Assembly (NCBI RefSeq): GCF_029278565.1 | Contig: NZ_CP119559.1 | Span: forward strand, 1,984,001-2,048,000 | Reading direction: 5' to 3' | DNA: 64,000 bases | Source: Haloarcula halophila | GTDB taxonomy: Archaea; Halobacteriota; Halobacteria; Halobacteriales; Haloarculaceae | In this document: piece after piece, positions 33,026-42,438 of the stretch | Layout: every line of letters begins with the position of its first letter | Position numbering within the stretch: the stretch's first letter is position 1 | The notes under the pieces: model-generated | The model's database searches: none | Seen by the model: the letters and a program-made list of their open reading frames with translations, nothing else | Told to the model about the DNA's origin: nothing | Position numbers and translations under genes: made by a program

Positions 33026-33802
33026 TTAAACCTCGTGGTCGGTGTGGGTATCGAGCGTCGCCAGCAACCGGTCGGTGACGGCGGGAGCGTGTTCGACGAA
33101 ACAGAGGTGTCGCCCCTCGACAGCCTCGCTGTCCCCCCGCGGCAGCTCAGCGGCCAGCGACTCCGCCGCCTCCGGGGCCACCACCGGATCGTCGAGGCCG
33201 TAGTACACCGTCGTCGGAAGCGTCACCTCGTACAGCGGCGGCGCCGAGAACCCCGTCATCGCCGCCGCCTGAGCCTCCCAGGGGTCGCCGGACGCGTCCT
33301 CCTCCCGTCGCCACCCCGTGACCCGGTCGAGGAGATCGGCCGCTTCCGTTCGGAACTGCTCGGAGAACGCACCCGAGAGGGACGCCTCGGGACCGGCGTC
33401 CAGCGAGAGCTCCGCGAGGGCGTCCGCGTCGATATCGTCGCCGTCGGCCGCCGTACAGTACAGCGTCAGCGTCGACGCACGGGTGTACTCGTGGGCGTAC
33501 CGCAGCGCGACCATCCCGCCGAGCCCGGCGCCGACGACGTGTGCCGACCGGACGCCGTGGTCGGCGAGCACCGCTTCCAGATCGGCGGCGAGCGTCCCCA
33601 CGTCGTAGGGGCCTGTGGGAGCGTCCGACCGGCCGGTCCCCCGCTGGTCGAACACCACCGTCTCGTAGGGGCCGGCGACGGCGTCGTGGTGCCAGCCCCA
33701 CAGCCACGCGCCGTAGCCCACGTCGCCGACGAAGGCCACGGTGGGTCCGTCCCCGTCGGTCTCGTAGTAGAGGTCGACTCCGCGGTTGGTCGCTGTCGGC
33801 AT
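33026..33802 (-). CDS. alpha/beta hydrolase fold protein lacking the serine nucleophile
   Basis: A 258-residue alpha/beta hydrolase-fold protein: VVFDQRGTGRSDAP is the strand-helix around the oxyanion region, YGLDDPVVAP holds the acid, and EGRHLCFVEHAP holds the histidine. At the nucleophile elbow, where G-x-S-x-G is expected, the sequence reads VVGAGLGGMVAL, so serine is replaced by glycine (the codon ggg is clear). The protein may therefore be non-hydrolytic, e.g. a binding or regulatory protein, or use other chemistry. The remaining fold signatures are normal. Confidence 0.85.
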   Translation of the reverse strand: MPTATNRGVDLYYETDGDGPTVAFVGDVGYGAWLWGWHHDAVAGPYETVVFDQRGTGRSDAPTGPYDVGTLAADLEAVLADHGVRSAHVVGAGLGGMVALRYAHEYTRASTLTLYCTAADGDDIDADALAELSLDAGPEASLSGAFSEQFRTEAADLLDRVTGWRREEDASGDPWEAQAAAMTGFSAPPLYEVTLPTTVYYGLDDPVVAPEAAESLAAELPRGDSEAVEGRHLCFVEHAPAVTDRLLATLDTHTDHEV

Positions 33803-33850
33803 CGTCGGTCCGTTCCCGGGACAGGGGCCTGGCTCTTTCGGTCGCCCGGC

Positions 33851-34699
33851 TCAGCGGGAGTCGGCGAGTTCCACCCGGTGGTCGGGCGACGTGATAGCTT
33901 CCGCCGCCTCGGGAGCCAGCGCCGGGACGACGCCGTCGCGGGCCGCCTCGCGGTAGTGATACCCCCAGAACGCCCCCGAGAGATAGAGTCCGTACGTCGA
34001 GACGAACGCCGGCCCGACGAGGGTGAACCAGGACGCGAGCCAGATCGCTCCGACGACGAGCGCCAGCCCCAGCCAGAGGACGAACCCTTTCAGATACGCC
34101 CCCCGGAAGGCGACTGCGCCGGCGAACTGCTGGGAGAACGACGCGCCCACCCGACCGGTCGCCGCACACGTCGTCAGCACTGCTGGCGTGACGTAGAGAC
34201 CGGCCAGCCCGACGGCCGTGAGCACGAGCGGGTCCCAGCCGCCCAGACCGGCTTCCGCCAGGAGCGCGGTCAACGACGCGCCCAGGGCGGCGACGACGGC
34301 CCACAGCACGACGACTGCGACCGTGGCCCGGCCCCCGTCGACGAGCAGGTCCCGCCATCCTTCGAAGGGGGGCTGGGTTCGGTCCCCGCGTGCGGCCCCG
34401 CGGCACAACTGGACCGCGTAGCCGACGGTGAACAACTGCAGGGGCGGCAGGATCGCACCCAGCAGGCTCACGACACTCCCCAGCAGGAACGGGTCGTACC
34501 GGTCCTGGACCGGATACCCCAGCGCGAACCCGGCGACCCCGCGCTCGAAGGGGTCCTCGTCGCTCTCGTCCGGTCCCGAGTCACTGTCACCGTCCACCGC
34601 GTTCGTCTCGGAGAGTGGGCTCCCCAGTTCGTGGCCACACTGCTGGCAGAACGTGTCCGCGTCGTCGACGGCGGCCCCGCAGGCCGTACAGTACGGCAT
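33851..34699 (-). CDS. zinc-ribbon DUF4013 membrane protein
   Basis: A 282-residue protein. The N-terminus MPYCTACGAAVDDADTFCQQ, with CGHELG, is a zinc ribbon. A membrane domain follows (about 75-265) with some six helices and the DUF4013 features: GYPVQDRYDPFLLGSVVSLL and PPFEGWRDLLVDGGRATVAV. The ATG at 34699 places the zinc ribbon first, as is usual. Function of DUF4013 proteins is unknown. It lies immediately downstream of alaS on the same strand (46 bases). Confidence 0.87.
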   Translation of the reverse strand: MPYCTACGAAVDDADTFCQQCGHELGSPLSETNAVDGDSDSGPDESDEDPFERGVAGFALGYPVQDRYDPFLLGSVVSLLGAILPPLQLFTVGYAVQLCRGAARGDRTQPPFEGWRDLLVDGGRATVAVVVLWAVVAALGASLTALLAEAGLGGWDPLVLTAVGLAGLYVTPAVLTTCAATGRVGASFSQQFAGAVAFRGAYLKGFVLWLGLALVVGAIWLASWFTLVGPAFVSTYGLYLSGAFWGYHYREAARDGVVPALAPEAAEAITSPDHRVELADSR

Positions 34700-34745
34700 A
34701 CAGTCGGTGGTTCGACACGAAGGGGTTTCGTTCTTTCCCTCCCTC

Positions 34746-37529
34746 TCAGACGTCCGCGACCGACCGCAGGATCTCCGGTGCGTCCGCCAGAGCGTCGTCG
34801 AGGCGGTCCCCGTCGGGGCCGCCACCCTGTGCGAAGTCCGGCGGACCGCCGCCACCGCCGCCGACGCGGCCGGCGAGTTCACCGACGACCTCGCCGGCGT
34901 CGACACCGACGCCCTCTGGGACGGCGACGACGAACTGTGCGCCCTCCCGCCCGGAGCCCAGGACGGCGATTTGTCCCTGTTCGACGAGGGCGTTCGCCTG
35001 TGCTCGGAGTTCCTCCATGTCCGCGTCGATACGTTGGACGACCGCGGTGGTCTCGCCCACGTCGATCTCCTCTGCGTCGGCGCCGCCGGAGGCGCGGGCC
35101 TCGGCCAGTTGCTCTTTGAGGTCCTCGATCTCTTTCCCGCGGGCCTTCCACTCGTCGAAGAACCGGGCGGCCGTCTCGGGGACCTCCTCGTGGGCCACGT
35201 CCAACACGTCGGCGGCCTCAGCGAGCGCGTCCTCGGTGGCGTGGGTCGCTTCGATCGCCGCGTTCCCGGCCGAGAAGGTCAGCCTGATGACCCCGTCCTG
35301 GATGCGCTCGGTGTTTTGCAGTTTGATCGTCCCGATGTCGCCGGTCCGGGCGACGTGGGTCCCGCCGCAGGCCTGGACGTCCTCGGCGATCTGGATCAGC
35401 CGGATCTGCTCGCCGGCGGGAATCCCGCCCTGATAGAGGTCGAAGCCGTGTTCCTCCTCGGCCTCGTGGCGGTCGGGCCACTGCTGGTTGACCGGGACGT
35501 TGTCCTGGACGAGTTCGTTGGCCAGCAACTCGATCTGTTTGACCTGTTCGCGGTCGATCGAGTCGTAGTGGCGAACGTCGATCCGGGCCGAGTCGGTCCC
35601 TTTCTGGGCACCGGCCTGCCGGATATGCTCGCCCAGCACCTGCCGGGCGCTGTGGATGACGATGTGGGTCGCGGTGTGGTGTTGCATCAGGCGCTTGCGC
35701 CGGTTCCCGTCCAGTTGCCCGCGGACGAACTCGCCTTTCCCGGGATCGTCGTCACAGGTGTGGACGACCACGTCGTCGTAACGCTGGACGTCGGTCACCT
35801 CGACGGTGATGTCGTCGGTCGACAGCGTCCCGTGGTCCGGGGGTTGGCCACCGCCTTCGGGGTAGAACATCGTCTGGTCGAGGACCACGTCGTAGTCGCC
35901 ATCCTCGCGATCGAACACCTCCAGGACGACGGCCTCGAACTCCGTGCGCTGCTGGTCCTCGTAGTAGAGGCGGTCGGTGTCGGGCAGTTCTGTCAGCCGG
36001 TCGGCGTAGGGCGTCTCGTCGCCCGTCTCGGCCGCTTCGCCCCCGCCGTGGCGGCTCGCGACCACCGAGTAGAAGTCGTCGGGCACGTCGACGGCGACCC
36101 CGCGTTCGGCGGCGATCTCCTCGACCATATCGGGCTGGATGCCGTGTGAGTCGTACAGTTCGACCAGTTCCTCGGTCGGGATCGGCTCGCCGGACTCGGC
36201 GTACTCGTCGGCGAGCTGGCGGACCCGGCGGCCCCCGCGGTCGAGGGTCTCGCGGTACTTCTCGACCTCGGTACGGACGATATCCCGGATCGTGTCGCGG
36301 TTCTCGTAGTCGAGGCGCTCGGCCTGCATGTCGACGAGTTCGTCCAGCGGCGCGTCGACGCCGACGCTGTCGACCAGCCGTTTCGTCCGGCGGAGGACCA
36401 TCCGTGCGAGATAGCCCGTGCCGACGTTCGAGGGGACGATGCCGTCCCCGAGCATGTACGCCAGCGTCCGGCAGTGATCCGCGATGGCGTAGATCTCCTC
36501 CAGGGGCTCGATCAGTTCCCGGAGTTCCGTGACGGAGACGCCGACCTCGGCGGCGATCTCGTCGCGGGCGGCCTCGATGTCCTCGGCCTCGTCGATGTCC
36601 ATGTGACCCGCCAGCTTCGCGGCGTCGTGGACGATGGTGGCTTCCTCGTCCGTGAGGTCGATCCCGGCGTTGTCCTTGAGGAAGGCGATCATCTCGGGGT
36701 AGATCGCCTCGTACACCGTCGGCGTTCCCTGGCTCATCCAGGTCCACCGTTCGAGACCGTACCCGGTGTCGACGATGTAGGTGTCCATCTCCGAGTACGT
36801 GTTCCCGTCTTTCATCTCGTACTCGCCGTCGGGGTCCTGTTCGAGGGACATGAACACAAGCGTCGCCAGTTCCGCGCCCTTGTAGATGACCTCGAAGGCG
36901 GGGCCGGCGTTGCCGCCCCCGACCCAGGGGTCCTCGATGAGGGTCAGTTCCGCGGGGTCGGCGCCCAGTTCCTCGAACAACTCGACACAGTACTGGACGG
37001 TCTCGTCCTTCCAGTAGACCTCGCCCTCGTAGGCGTACTGCTCGGGGTCCTCGATGTCCTCGCGGGCGTTGAACGCGTGGTGGGCCATCATCTCGAAGGC
37101 CATGGTGTGGCGGCCGGTCTTGCCCACGTTGTCGATGTCCTGCATCCGGATACAGGGCTGGCTGATACACAGCGGGTTGGCCGGTGGCGGCGTCGTCCCG
37201 CTGGTGACCAGCGGCTGGAAGTCGTAGACAGAGGCCTGGGTCAGCAAGACGTCGTCGCGCCAGCGGTTGGCCGCGACCGGGTACGGCTCGATGCGTTCGT
37301 GGTCCCGTTCCTCGAAGAAAGAGAGGAAGACCTCCCGCATCTCTTCGAGCGTGTACGATTCGTCGAACCCGGGGTCGTCGATGAACCCGTACTCCTCACA
37401 CGGCGGTTCGCCGCAGGTCTCGCGCTGGGTCCGTGCCCAGAACCTGGCCCCACAAGACGAGCACTCCTGGCGGCTAAACCCCGCCTCTTCGAAGTACTCC
37501 AGTCGATAGGCCTCGTCGAGGTCGCTCAT
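34746..37529 (-). CDS. alaS: alanyl-tRNA synthetase
   Basis: A 927-residue archaeal-type AlaRS. An N-terminal zinc-type segment ([20 protein letters not shown]) precedes the class II catalytic core ([35 protein letters not shown]). The editing domain has [10 protein letters not shown] (HxxxH) and CGGTHV, the residues that bind zinc and clear mischarged Ser/Gly-tRNA-Ala. The C-Ala domain ends with the Gly-rich [18 protein letters not shown]. The ATG before [17 protein letters not shown] is the normal start; the open frame upstream is not protein-like. Confidence 0.97.
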   Translation of the reverse strand: MSDLDEAYRLEYFEEAGFSRQECSSCGARFWARTQRETCGEPPCEEYGFIDDPGFDESYTLEEMREVFLSFFEERDHERIEPYPVAANRWRDDVLLTQASVYDFQPLVTSGTTPPPANPLCISQPCIRMQDIDNVGKTGRHTMAFEMMAHHAFNAREDIEDPEQYAYEGEVYWKDETVQYCVELFEELGADPAELTLIEDPWVGGGNAGPAFEVIYKGAELATLVFMSLEQDPDGEYEMKDGNTYSEMDTYIVDTGYGLERWTWMSQGTPTVYEAIYPEMIAFLKDNAGIDLTDEEATIVHDAAKLAGHMDIDEAEDIEAARDEIAAEVGVSVTELRELIEPLEEIYAIADHCRTLAYMLGDGIVPSNVGTGYLARMVLRRTKRLVDSVGVDAPLDELVDMQAERLDYENRDTIRDIVRTEVEKYRETLDRGGRRVRQLADEYAESGEPIPTEELVELYDSHGIQPDMVEEIAAERGVAVDVPDDFYSVVASRHGGGEAAETGDETPYADRLTELPDTDRLYYEDQQRTEFEAVVLEVFDREDGDYDVVLDQTMFYPEGGGQPPDHGTLSTDDITVEVTDVQRYDDVVVHTCDDDPGKGEFVRGQLDGNRRKRLMQHHTATHIVIHSARQVLGEHIRQAGAQKGTDSARIDVRHYDSIDREQVKQIELLANELVQDNVPVNQQWPDRHEAEEEHGFDLYQGGIPAGEQIRLIQIAEDVQACGGTHVARTGDIGTIKLQNTERIQDGVIRLTFSAGNAAIEATHATEDALAEAADVLDVAHEEVPETAARFFDEWKARGKEIEDLKEQLAEARASGGADAEEIDVGETTAVVQRIDADMEELRAQANALVEQGQIAVLGSGREGAQFVVAVPEGVGVDAGEVVGELAGRVGGGGGGPPDFAQGGGPDGDRLDDALADAPEILRSVADV

Positions 37530-37575
37530 TGGGGTACAGTTGGCCCACGTTCGCGTAAAACTGTTCCGAAGGGGG

Positions 37576-38193
37576 CTACACCGCGACTGCGGACCCGCCC
37601 GAGAGGGTCTGGGGGACGACGATGCGTTCGGTCGTGGTCGCTCCGGAGGTGGTGGTGATCCGGACCGTCGCCGTCTCGCCCTCGTCCAGTTCCTCGCCGA
37701 ACTCGGTGGCACCGACGTTGTCGGAGTCACCGAGATCGAGCGTGATCCTGAACCTGTCCTCCGAATCGTCCAGAACCGGCTGCGAGTCGTCGTCGTCCTG
37801 GATCGTCGTCACGAGGAACCGGCCGTCGGGACTCCCGGATGCGCCGCTCTCGGCGAGCTGGTAGTACGAGCCGCTCGGACCGATCCACTGGACCGTCGCC
37901 TGGCCGAGGTCGACCGGTCCCGACCCCGGCGTCCGTCTGACCGTGAGGTTCACCACGCCGACCTGTTTGTTCGTGAAGTGATTCCCCGTCGCGCTGACGA
38001 TCCCCACTCGGTTCGTCGTCGAGTCACTGGACTGTTCGCCGGTCGTCTCCGCGGAACTCTGGAGGTAGCCGGACGTATCGATGAGGACACCCGCCGCGAT
38101 GGCCGCTACCAGCACCATCGAGATGAAGACGATGAGCGTCCCGATACCGACCTGGCCACGCTCGCCTGCCCTCCGGTTGGTCGACCCGTTCAT
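37576..38193 (-). CDS. archaellin (flagellin) or archaellin-like pilin
   Basis: A 205-residue type IV-pilin-like secreted protein. The class III signal is [20 protein letters not shown], with likely cleavage by the prepilin peptidase before the [20 protein letters not shown] hydrophobic helix. [10 protein letters not shown]...[13 protein letters not shown] is diagnostic for haloarchaeal archaellins. The mature part contains N-x-S/T sequons (e.g. NLT) suited to glycosylation. No arl/fla genes lie nearby, so it is a stand-alone locus. A ccttatgac box (cataagg on the coding strand) at 38222-38230 is about 30 bases before the ATG. Confidence 0.88.
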   Translation of the reverse strand: MNGSTNRRAGERGQVGIGTLIVFISMVLVAAIAAGVLIDTSGYLQSSAETTGEQSSDSTTNRVGIVSATGNHFTNKQVGVVNLTVRRTPGSGPVDLGQATVQWIGPSGSYYQLAESGASGSPDGRFLVTTIQDDDDSQPVLDDSEDRFRITLDLGDSDNVGATEFGEELDEGETATVRITTTSGATTTERIVVPQTLSGGSAVAV

Positions 38194-38337
38194 TTCAGTG
38201 TGTGATAGTTGCTTACTCGATCGTCATAAGGGTCAGTGCGCAATTATTAGCGGTGAGAACTGGCGTCTCGTACCGTTTCAGACGTGTTCAGTGTGTCCAG
38301 GACTGTCGGCGATAGAAGACGTTTCACCGGTTCAGTT

Positions 38338-38363
38338 CCCGGATTTCAGTCGCTGAAACCGGG
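38338..38363 (-). terminator. hairpin downstream of rfcS
   Basis: A strong inverted repeat: cccgg-a-tttcag pairs with ctgaaaccggg, an 11-bp stem with one bulged A and a tcg loop. It begins 12 bases beyond the rfcS stop codon on the minus strand. No clear T-run follows, so it may be a terminator or an RNA-stabilising 3' structure. Confidence 0.5.
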
Positions 38364-38375
38364 GCCGACCGACAC

Positions 38376-39353
38376 TCACTCCGACTGTGCGAGCGAGGCG
38401 AGCATCGCCTCCAGTTGCACCCGCTCGTTTGCCCCCTGGGTGATCCGGTAGTCGGTCTCGCCCACCCGTTCGAGGACTCGGACGGCCGCCCGGTCGTCGA
38501 TGTCGAACTCCCAGATCGAGCGATGCAGTTGGTCGATGATGTCGCCACCGGCGATCCCCTCCTCCGTGAGCAGTCGGTCGAGCGTCGCCCGGGCCGCGGT
38601 GAAATCGCCGTCCAGCGCCGACTGGACCATCTCGTGGATCTCCTCGGGTCGTGCGGTGGCGGTGATCGTGTAGACCGCCGACTCGTCGACCACGTCGCCG
38701 CTGACCGAGGCTGCCTGGAGCCCGTTGATCGCCTTGCGCATGTCGCCGGCGGCAGCGTAGACCAGCGCGTCCAGGCCATCGTCTGTCAACTCGATCCCCT
38801 CCTCGGCGGCGATGTGGCGGATCTCCGCCCCGACGGCCTCGTCCGACAGCGGTGAGAACCGAAAGACCGCACACCGCGACTGGATCGGGTCGATGATCTG
38901 GCTGGAGTAGTTACACGAGAGGATGAACCGGACGTTGTTCGAGAACTGCTCCATGGTGCGGCGGAGCGCTGACTGAGCGTCGCTCGTGAGCGCGTCTGCC
39001 TCGTCGAGGAAGATGATGCGGTAGTCGTGGCCGCCGAAACTGGTGCGGGCGAAGTTCTTGATCCGGTCCCGGACCACGTCGATGCCCCGCTCGTCGGAGG
39101 CGTTGAGTTCGAGGAAGTGCTCGCGCCAGTCCTCGCCGTACAGTTCCCGGGCGATGGCGGTCGCACAGCTCGTCTTCCCGGTGCCTGCTGGCCCCGAGAA
39201 CAACATGTGGCTCAGATCGTTCCGGGAGACGTAGCTCTGGAGGCGGCCGACGATGTTCTCGTGGCCCATCACGTCGTCGAGGGTCTCCGGGCGGTACTTC
39301 TCGATCCACACTTCCTCACGCCCCGCCCGCGACTCGGAGTCGGCCTCGCTCAT
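38376..39353 (-). CDS. rfcS: replication factor C small subunit
   Basis: A 325-residue AAA+ clamp-loader subunit that opens the PCNA ring and places it on primed DNA. Motifs: RFC box II-like [20 protein letters not shown], Walker A GPAGTGKT (54-61), Walker B FLDEAD (115-120), sensor 1 [11 protein letters not shown] and the SRC arginine finger in IQSRCAVF. The C-terminal helical collar (about 230-325) completes the subunit. The ATG before [15 protein letters not shown] gives the expected length; upstream sequence is antisense to samp2. Confidence 0.97.
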   Translation of the reverse strand: MSEADSESRAGREEVWIEKYRPETLDDVMGHENIVGRLQSYVSRNDLSHMLFSGPAGTGKTSCATAIARELYGEDWREHFLELNASDERGIDVVRDRIKNFARTSFGGHDYRIIFLDEADALTSDAQSALRRTMEQFSNNVRFILSCNYSSQIIDPIQSRCAVFRFSPLSDEAVGAEIRHIAAEEGIELTDDGLDALVYAAAGDMRKAINGLQAASVSGDVVDESAVYTITATARPEEIHEMVQSALDGDFTAARATLDRLLTEEGIAGGDIIDQLHRSIWEFDIDDRAAVRVLERVGETDYRITQGANERVQLEAMLASLAQSE

Positions 39354-39483
39354 GTCTCCGGGGAGGCGTGGGCTACCCTTAAACGAACCGTTCAGCCGAG
39401 TCGGCCGGCTGCCGATCACGACGACGCTCGCCGGATCGACACCAGCCGACACACTCAAGCCCGCGATGCCAGTAGGGACGGCT

Positions 39484-39684
39484 ATGCACGTCACCGTCGA
39501 GGTGGCCGGCGAGGAGACACACGAGGTCGACGTCGGCGAGGACGCCACCTACGCCGAGGTGGTGGAGTCGCTGGACCTCTCGCCACACGCCGTCTCGGTG
39601 ATGGTCGAGGATCGGACGGTCCCGACCGACCAGCCCGTCGACAGCGACCACGTCACGGTCGTCCGACTCATCAAGGGCGGGTGA
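39484..39684 (+). CDS. samp2: ubiquitin-like small archaeal modifier protein SAMP2
   Basis: A 66-residue beta-grasp protein ending in RLIKGG; the C-terminal di-glycine is the conjugation site. SAMP2 of haloarchaea is activated by the E1-like UbaA and serves both as a protein modifier and as sulfur carrier for tRNA thiolation. Size and C-terminus match SAMP2 rather than SAMP1. The ATG opens [15 protein letters not shown]. It is transcribed divergently from rfcS with 130 bases between the starts, and converges on a small membrane protein. Confidence 0.93.
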   Translation: MHVTVEVAGEETHEVDVGEDATYAEVVESLDLSPHAVSVMVEDRTVPTDQPVDSDHVTVVRLIKGG

Positions 39685-39688
39685 GCCA

Positions 39689-39901
39689 TCACTCGTTGCG
39701 TTCGGCCAGGTCTCCCCGGACGATGGTCCAGAGGAGCCCGATACCGCCCCCGAACTGGAGCACACCGACGAGGGCGTAAAACCAGACGCTGTCCAGCGAC
39801 AGTCCCGGGACCGTCTGTGACGCGACGGTCCCGCTCAGGGCGAGGAACCCGCCGACGGCGACGAGGGCGGCCGACAGGCGGACCGATCGCTTCGCATTCA
39901 T
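39689..39901 (-). CDS. small two-span membrane protein
   Basis: A 70-residue protein: MNAKRSVRLSAALVAVGGFL (first helix), a short external loop with VASQTVPGLSLDSV, then FYALVGVLQFGGGIGLLWTI (second helix) and a charged C-terminus. It is similar in layout to small haloarchaeal membrane proteins of unknown function. A longer version starting at 40021 is possible but its first 40 residues are Arg-rich and unlikely. Confidence 0.72.
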   Translation of the reverse strand: MNAKRSVRLSAALVAVGGFLALSGTVASQTVPGLSLDSVWFYALVGVLQFGGGIGLLWTIVRGDLAERNE

Positions 39902-39980
39902 ATCCTGTCCTGCACACCGGGCACCAAGAAACCGCATGAGACGGATCGGGCGACGGAGCAGGGCCGGTCGCTCACCGTCC

Positions 39981-39990
39981 GTTTTTGCCC
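39981..39990 (+). promoter_or_regulatory. TATA-like box before a leaderless 8-codon frame and the GNAT gene
   Basis: The box gtttttgccc lies 22-31 bases before an ATG at 40012, not before the GTG at 40042. From 40012 the frame reads ATG + 7 codons (MSTPAGEG), then TGA, one codon, then the GTG of the acetyltransferase in the same frame. Confidence 0.45.
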
Positions 39991-40041
39991 GTCGAGGTCC
40001 CACAGACGGCCATGTCGACACCCGCGGGGGAGGGCTGACCC

Positions 40042-40419
40042 GTGCACGTTCGTGACGCGACCGCCGAGGACCTCACCCCGGTGATGAACGTCCTCGACGG
40101 CGCAGTACTGGCCGTCGATGTCGAGACCGTCCGCGCGAGCATCGGCCGTGACGCGACGCTCGTCGCGATCTCCGACGAGGGGCAGGTACTGGGCGCACTC
40201 GTCCTCGACGGTTGCCACATCGAGGCCGTCGCCGTCCGCCGCCGTCGACGCGGGCAGGGGATCGGGACGGCACTGATAACAACTGCGGCCGACGGCCGGG
40301 CGTCCCTTACCGCCGAGTTCGACGTGGCGGTCCGGCCGTTCTACGAGTCGCTGGGCTTTGCCGTCGACTCCCTGGAGGAACCCGGCCGCTGTCGAGCCGT
40401 CTACCGACCGGCGGAGTAA
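40042..40419 (+). CDS. GNAT-family N-acetyltransferase
   Basis: A 125-residue GNAT protein. The acetyl-CoA-binding motif A is IEAVAVRRRRRGQGIGTALI (the R/Q-x-x-G-x-G/A loop), and the C-terminal VRPFYESLGFAVDS is the motif B region. The first residues VRDATAEDLTPVMNVLD are the standard N-terminus, so the GTG is the functional start. The acceptor substrate is unknown. An in-frame leaderless 8-codon frame ends three bases upstream and may control translation. Confidence 0.88.
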   Translation: MHVRDATAEDLTPVMNVLDGAVLAVDVETVRASIGRDATLVAISDEGQVLGALVLDGCHIEAVAVRRRRRGQGIGTALITTAADGRASLTAEFDVAVRPFYESLGFAVDSLEEPGRCRAVYRPAE

Positions 40420-40420
40420 G

Positions 40421-41821
40421 TCACACCAGCGGGGTGACGATCTCGCGGCCGGCGGCGAGCAGTTCCTGAACCCGGTCTTTGCTCCCCGCTTCGGCGTAGA
40501 CGCGGAGCTTCGGCTCGGTCCCCGAAGGGCGGACGAGCAGCCAGGTCCCGTCCGCCAGTCGGATCTTGAACCCGTCGACGGTGTTGATCCCGTCGACGGC
40601 GACGCCCGCGACCGACTCGGGCAGGGACTCCTCCAGTGCCGCGAGTACCGGCTCCTTCCGGTCGTCCAGGCAGTCGACGCTGACGCGGTTCTGGTGGATC
40701 TCGCCGTGCGCGTCCAGCAACCGGTCGACGCGCTCGTCGAGCGGTTCGGCCGTGTCGGCTGCGACCGCGAGCAGCGCCATCAGGACCCCGTCCTTGTTCC
40801 GGAGGTGGTCGGTCAGGCCGAACCCGCCCGACTCCTCGCCGCCCAGCAGGGCGTCGTTGTCGGCCATCGCTTCGGCGACCCACTTGAACCCGACAGCGGT
40901 CTCGAAGACGGGCTCGTCGTGAGCCTCGGCGACGCGGTCGATGATGCTCGACGAGGAGACGGTCCGGACGACCGGGCCGTCCCGCGATTCGAGGAGGTAG
41001 TCGTACAGCGCGGCGAAAAAGAGGTTCGGCCCGAGGAACCCGCGTTCGGGCGTGACGACGCCGATGCGGTCGGCGTCGCCGTCGTTGACGATCCCGATCT
41101 CCCCCTCCCCGTCGGCGACCCGATCGATGAGTTCACCGACCTTCCCGGCGGTCGGTTCCGGCGAACTCCCGCCGAACTCCGGGTCGAGGTCGTCACGCAG
41201 CGCGGTCACGTCCGCGCCGGCCCGGGCGAGCAGGTCGCCGGTGACGCCGCGCCCGCTGCCGTGCATCGCGTCGTAGACGACGGCGTGCCCCGAGAGATCG
41301 ACGTCGGCGTAGTCGAGTGCGTGTTCGCGGTAGTTTCCGAGCAGCGACTCCTCGGTGATGGCCCCCCACTCCTCCTCGGGCAGCGGGTCCGGTTCGGCGA
41401 GTGCGGCCTCGATCTCCTCGGTGAGTCCCGGGAGCGCGGGCGCGCCCTCGTCGGAGAGGAACTTCACGCCGTTGTACTCCGGCGGGTTGTGACTGGCCGT
41501 GATCTGGAGCCCCCCGGCCAGGTCCCGGTCACGGACCGTCCAGGCGACCACGGGCGTGGGCGTGTCACGGTCGGGGAGGAGTACGTCGAACCCGTTCGCA
41601 CAGATGACCCGCGCGAGTTCCTCGGCGAACCCACGCGAACTCTCCCGGGCGTCGTAGCCGACGGCAACGGGACGGGTCTCCCCTCGGGCGTCGAGGACCG
41701 TCGCGACGGCCTGTCCGACCATCCGGACGCGGGGCGTCGTGAACGTATCCAGTGTCGCCCGCCAGCCGTCCGTCCCGAACTCGATGGCCGCAGCCTTCTC
41801 CGCAGCACCGTCTGATACCAT
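40421..41821 (-). CDS. phosphohexomutase (phosphoglucomutase/phosphomannomutase)
   Basis: A 466-residue alpha-D-phosphohexomutase that interconverts hexose 1- and 6-phosphates. The phosphoserine loop is TASHNPPEYNG with Ser110, the metal loop is NDGDADRIGVV, the sugar-binding loop is GGEESGGFG and the phosphate-binding C-terminal loop is RPSGTEPKLRVYAEA. Whether glucose, mannose or glucosamine phosphate is the main substrate cannot be told. The ATG before VSDGAAEKAAAIEFGTDGW is the family start. It converges on the GNAT gene (one base between stops). Confidence 0.93.
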   Translation of the reverse strand: MVSDGAAEKAAAIEFGTDGWRATLDTFTTPRVRMVGQAVATVLDARGETRPVAVGYDARESSRGFAEELARVICANGFDVLLPDRDTPTPVVAWTVRDRDLAGGLQITASHNPPEYNGVKFLSDEGAPALPGLTEEIEAALAEPDPLPEEEWGAITEESLLGNYREHALDYADVDLSGHAVVYDAMHGSGRGVTGDLLARAGADVTALRDDLDPEFGGSSPEPTAGKVGELIDRVADGEGEIGIVNDGDADRIGVVTPERGFLGPNLFFAALYDYLLESRDGPVVRTVSSSSIIDRVAEAHDEPVFETAVGFKWVAEAMADNDALLGGEESGGFGLTDHLRNKDGVLMALLAVAADTAEPLDERVDRLLDAHGEIHQNRVSVDCLDDRKEPVLAALEESLPESVAGVAVDGINTVDGFKIRLADGTWLLVRPSGTEPKLRVYAEAGSKDRVQELLAAGREIVTPLV

Positions 41822-41888
41822 ACACCGCAGTGCGCCCCGGGTGGGCAAAAAGCTCCCGTCGCTGTGGCTCACGCGTTCCGGCCGCGGA

Positions 41889-42161
41889 TCACGCTGTCGT
41901 CGATTCGTCGACCAACTCTTCTTTCCGGTCCCGTGAGAACTGTTTGATCTGGTGCTCACGGCTCATCGCGGCGGACCGGCTCTCGAAACCCTCGACGTGG
42001 ACCAACTCGACGGGGGTCCGTCCGCGCGTGTACTTCGCGCCGTCACCGGCGTCGTGTTCGGCCACGCGGCGCTGGACGTCGGTCGTGTAACCGGTGTAGA
42101 AGGTTCCGTCGCTGCACCGAACTACGTAGGTGTAATGTTGCGTGTGCTGCGAGTTGGTCAT
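41889..42161 (-). CDS. GIY-YIG nuclease domain protein (UPF0213-like)
   Basis: A 90-residue GIY-YIG protein: [20 protein letters not shown] carries the YVV...YTGYT core, followed by [20 protein letters not shown], then [20 protein letters not shown]. These small proteins (YhbQ/UPF0213 group) are predicted nucleases; cellular role not established here. It is a free-standing domain without a partner. A DUF7563-like gene lies 26 bases upstream on the same strand. Confidence 0.92.
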   Translation of the reverse strand: MTNSQHTQHYTYVVRCSDGTFYTGYTTDVQRRVAEHDAGDGAKYTRGRTPVELVHVEGFESRSAAMSREHQIKQFSRDRKEELVDESTTA

Positions 42162-42187
42162 CGGTCGATACGGCGGATGGATGGGCC

Positions 42188-42337
42188 TTACACTTGTCGG
42201 GCACGCTCTCTCGACACTTCGGCGATCCCAGCGTTCGCCGAACAGTTGGGGCAGGCCCGGATGTGTCCGTGCTCGTCAGCGAACACACGGGCGAACTGTT
42301 CCGAGACGTGCGCGCCACAGTGGTCACATTCAGTCAT
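42188..42337 (-). CDS. 49-residue zinc-finger protein (DUF7563-like), copy 1
   Basis: A 49-residue protein [49 protein letters not shown]. Two CxxC pairs (Cys4/Cys7 and Cys29/Cys32) probably bind zinc. It resembles the haloarchaeal DUF7563 family and is a clear paralogue of the 52-residue gene at 44.6 kb. I chose the internal ATG because the family starts there; a longer frame to 42442 exists but its first 35 residues are atypical. Confidence 0.78.
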   Translation of the reverse strand: MTECDHCGAHVSEQFARVFADEHGHIRACPNCSANAGIAEVSRERARQV

Positions 42338-42438
42338 CGTATTCGTCGGCAGTTCGACCACCGACAATGTTCCCTTAGCGCCCACCCCCTGAATCACGTG
42401 TGCCCAACTAGTTTGGTGGGTGTTGCCACCCGACCAGA

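Noticed and set aside
32771-35119. A 782-codon plus-strand frame across the hydrolase and DUF4013 genes
   Set aside because: Extreme Arg/Pro content and no domain; it crosses several real minus-strand genes.
34428-36149. A 573-codon plus-strand frame opposite alaS
   Set aside because: Antisense to the conserved C-terminal half of alaS; no motif of its own.
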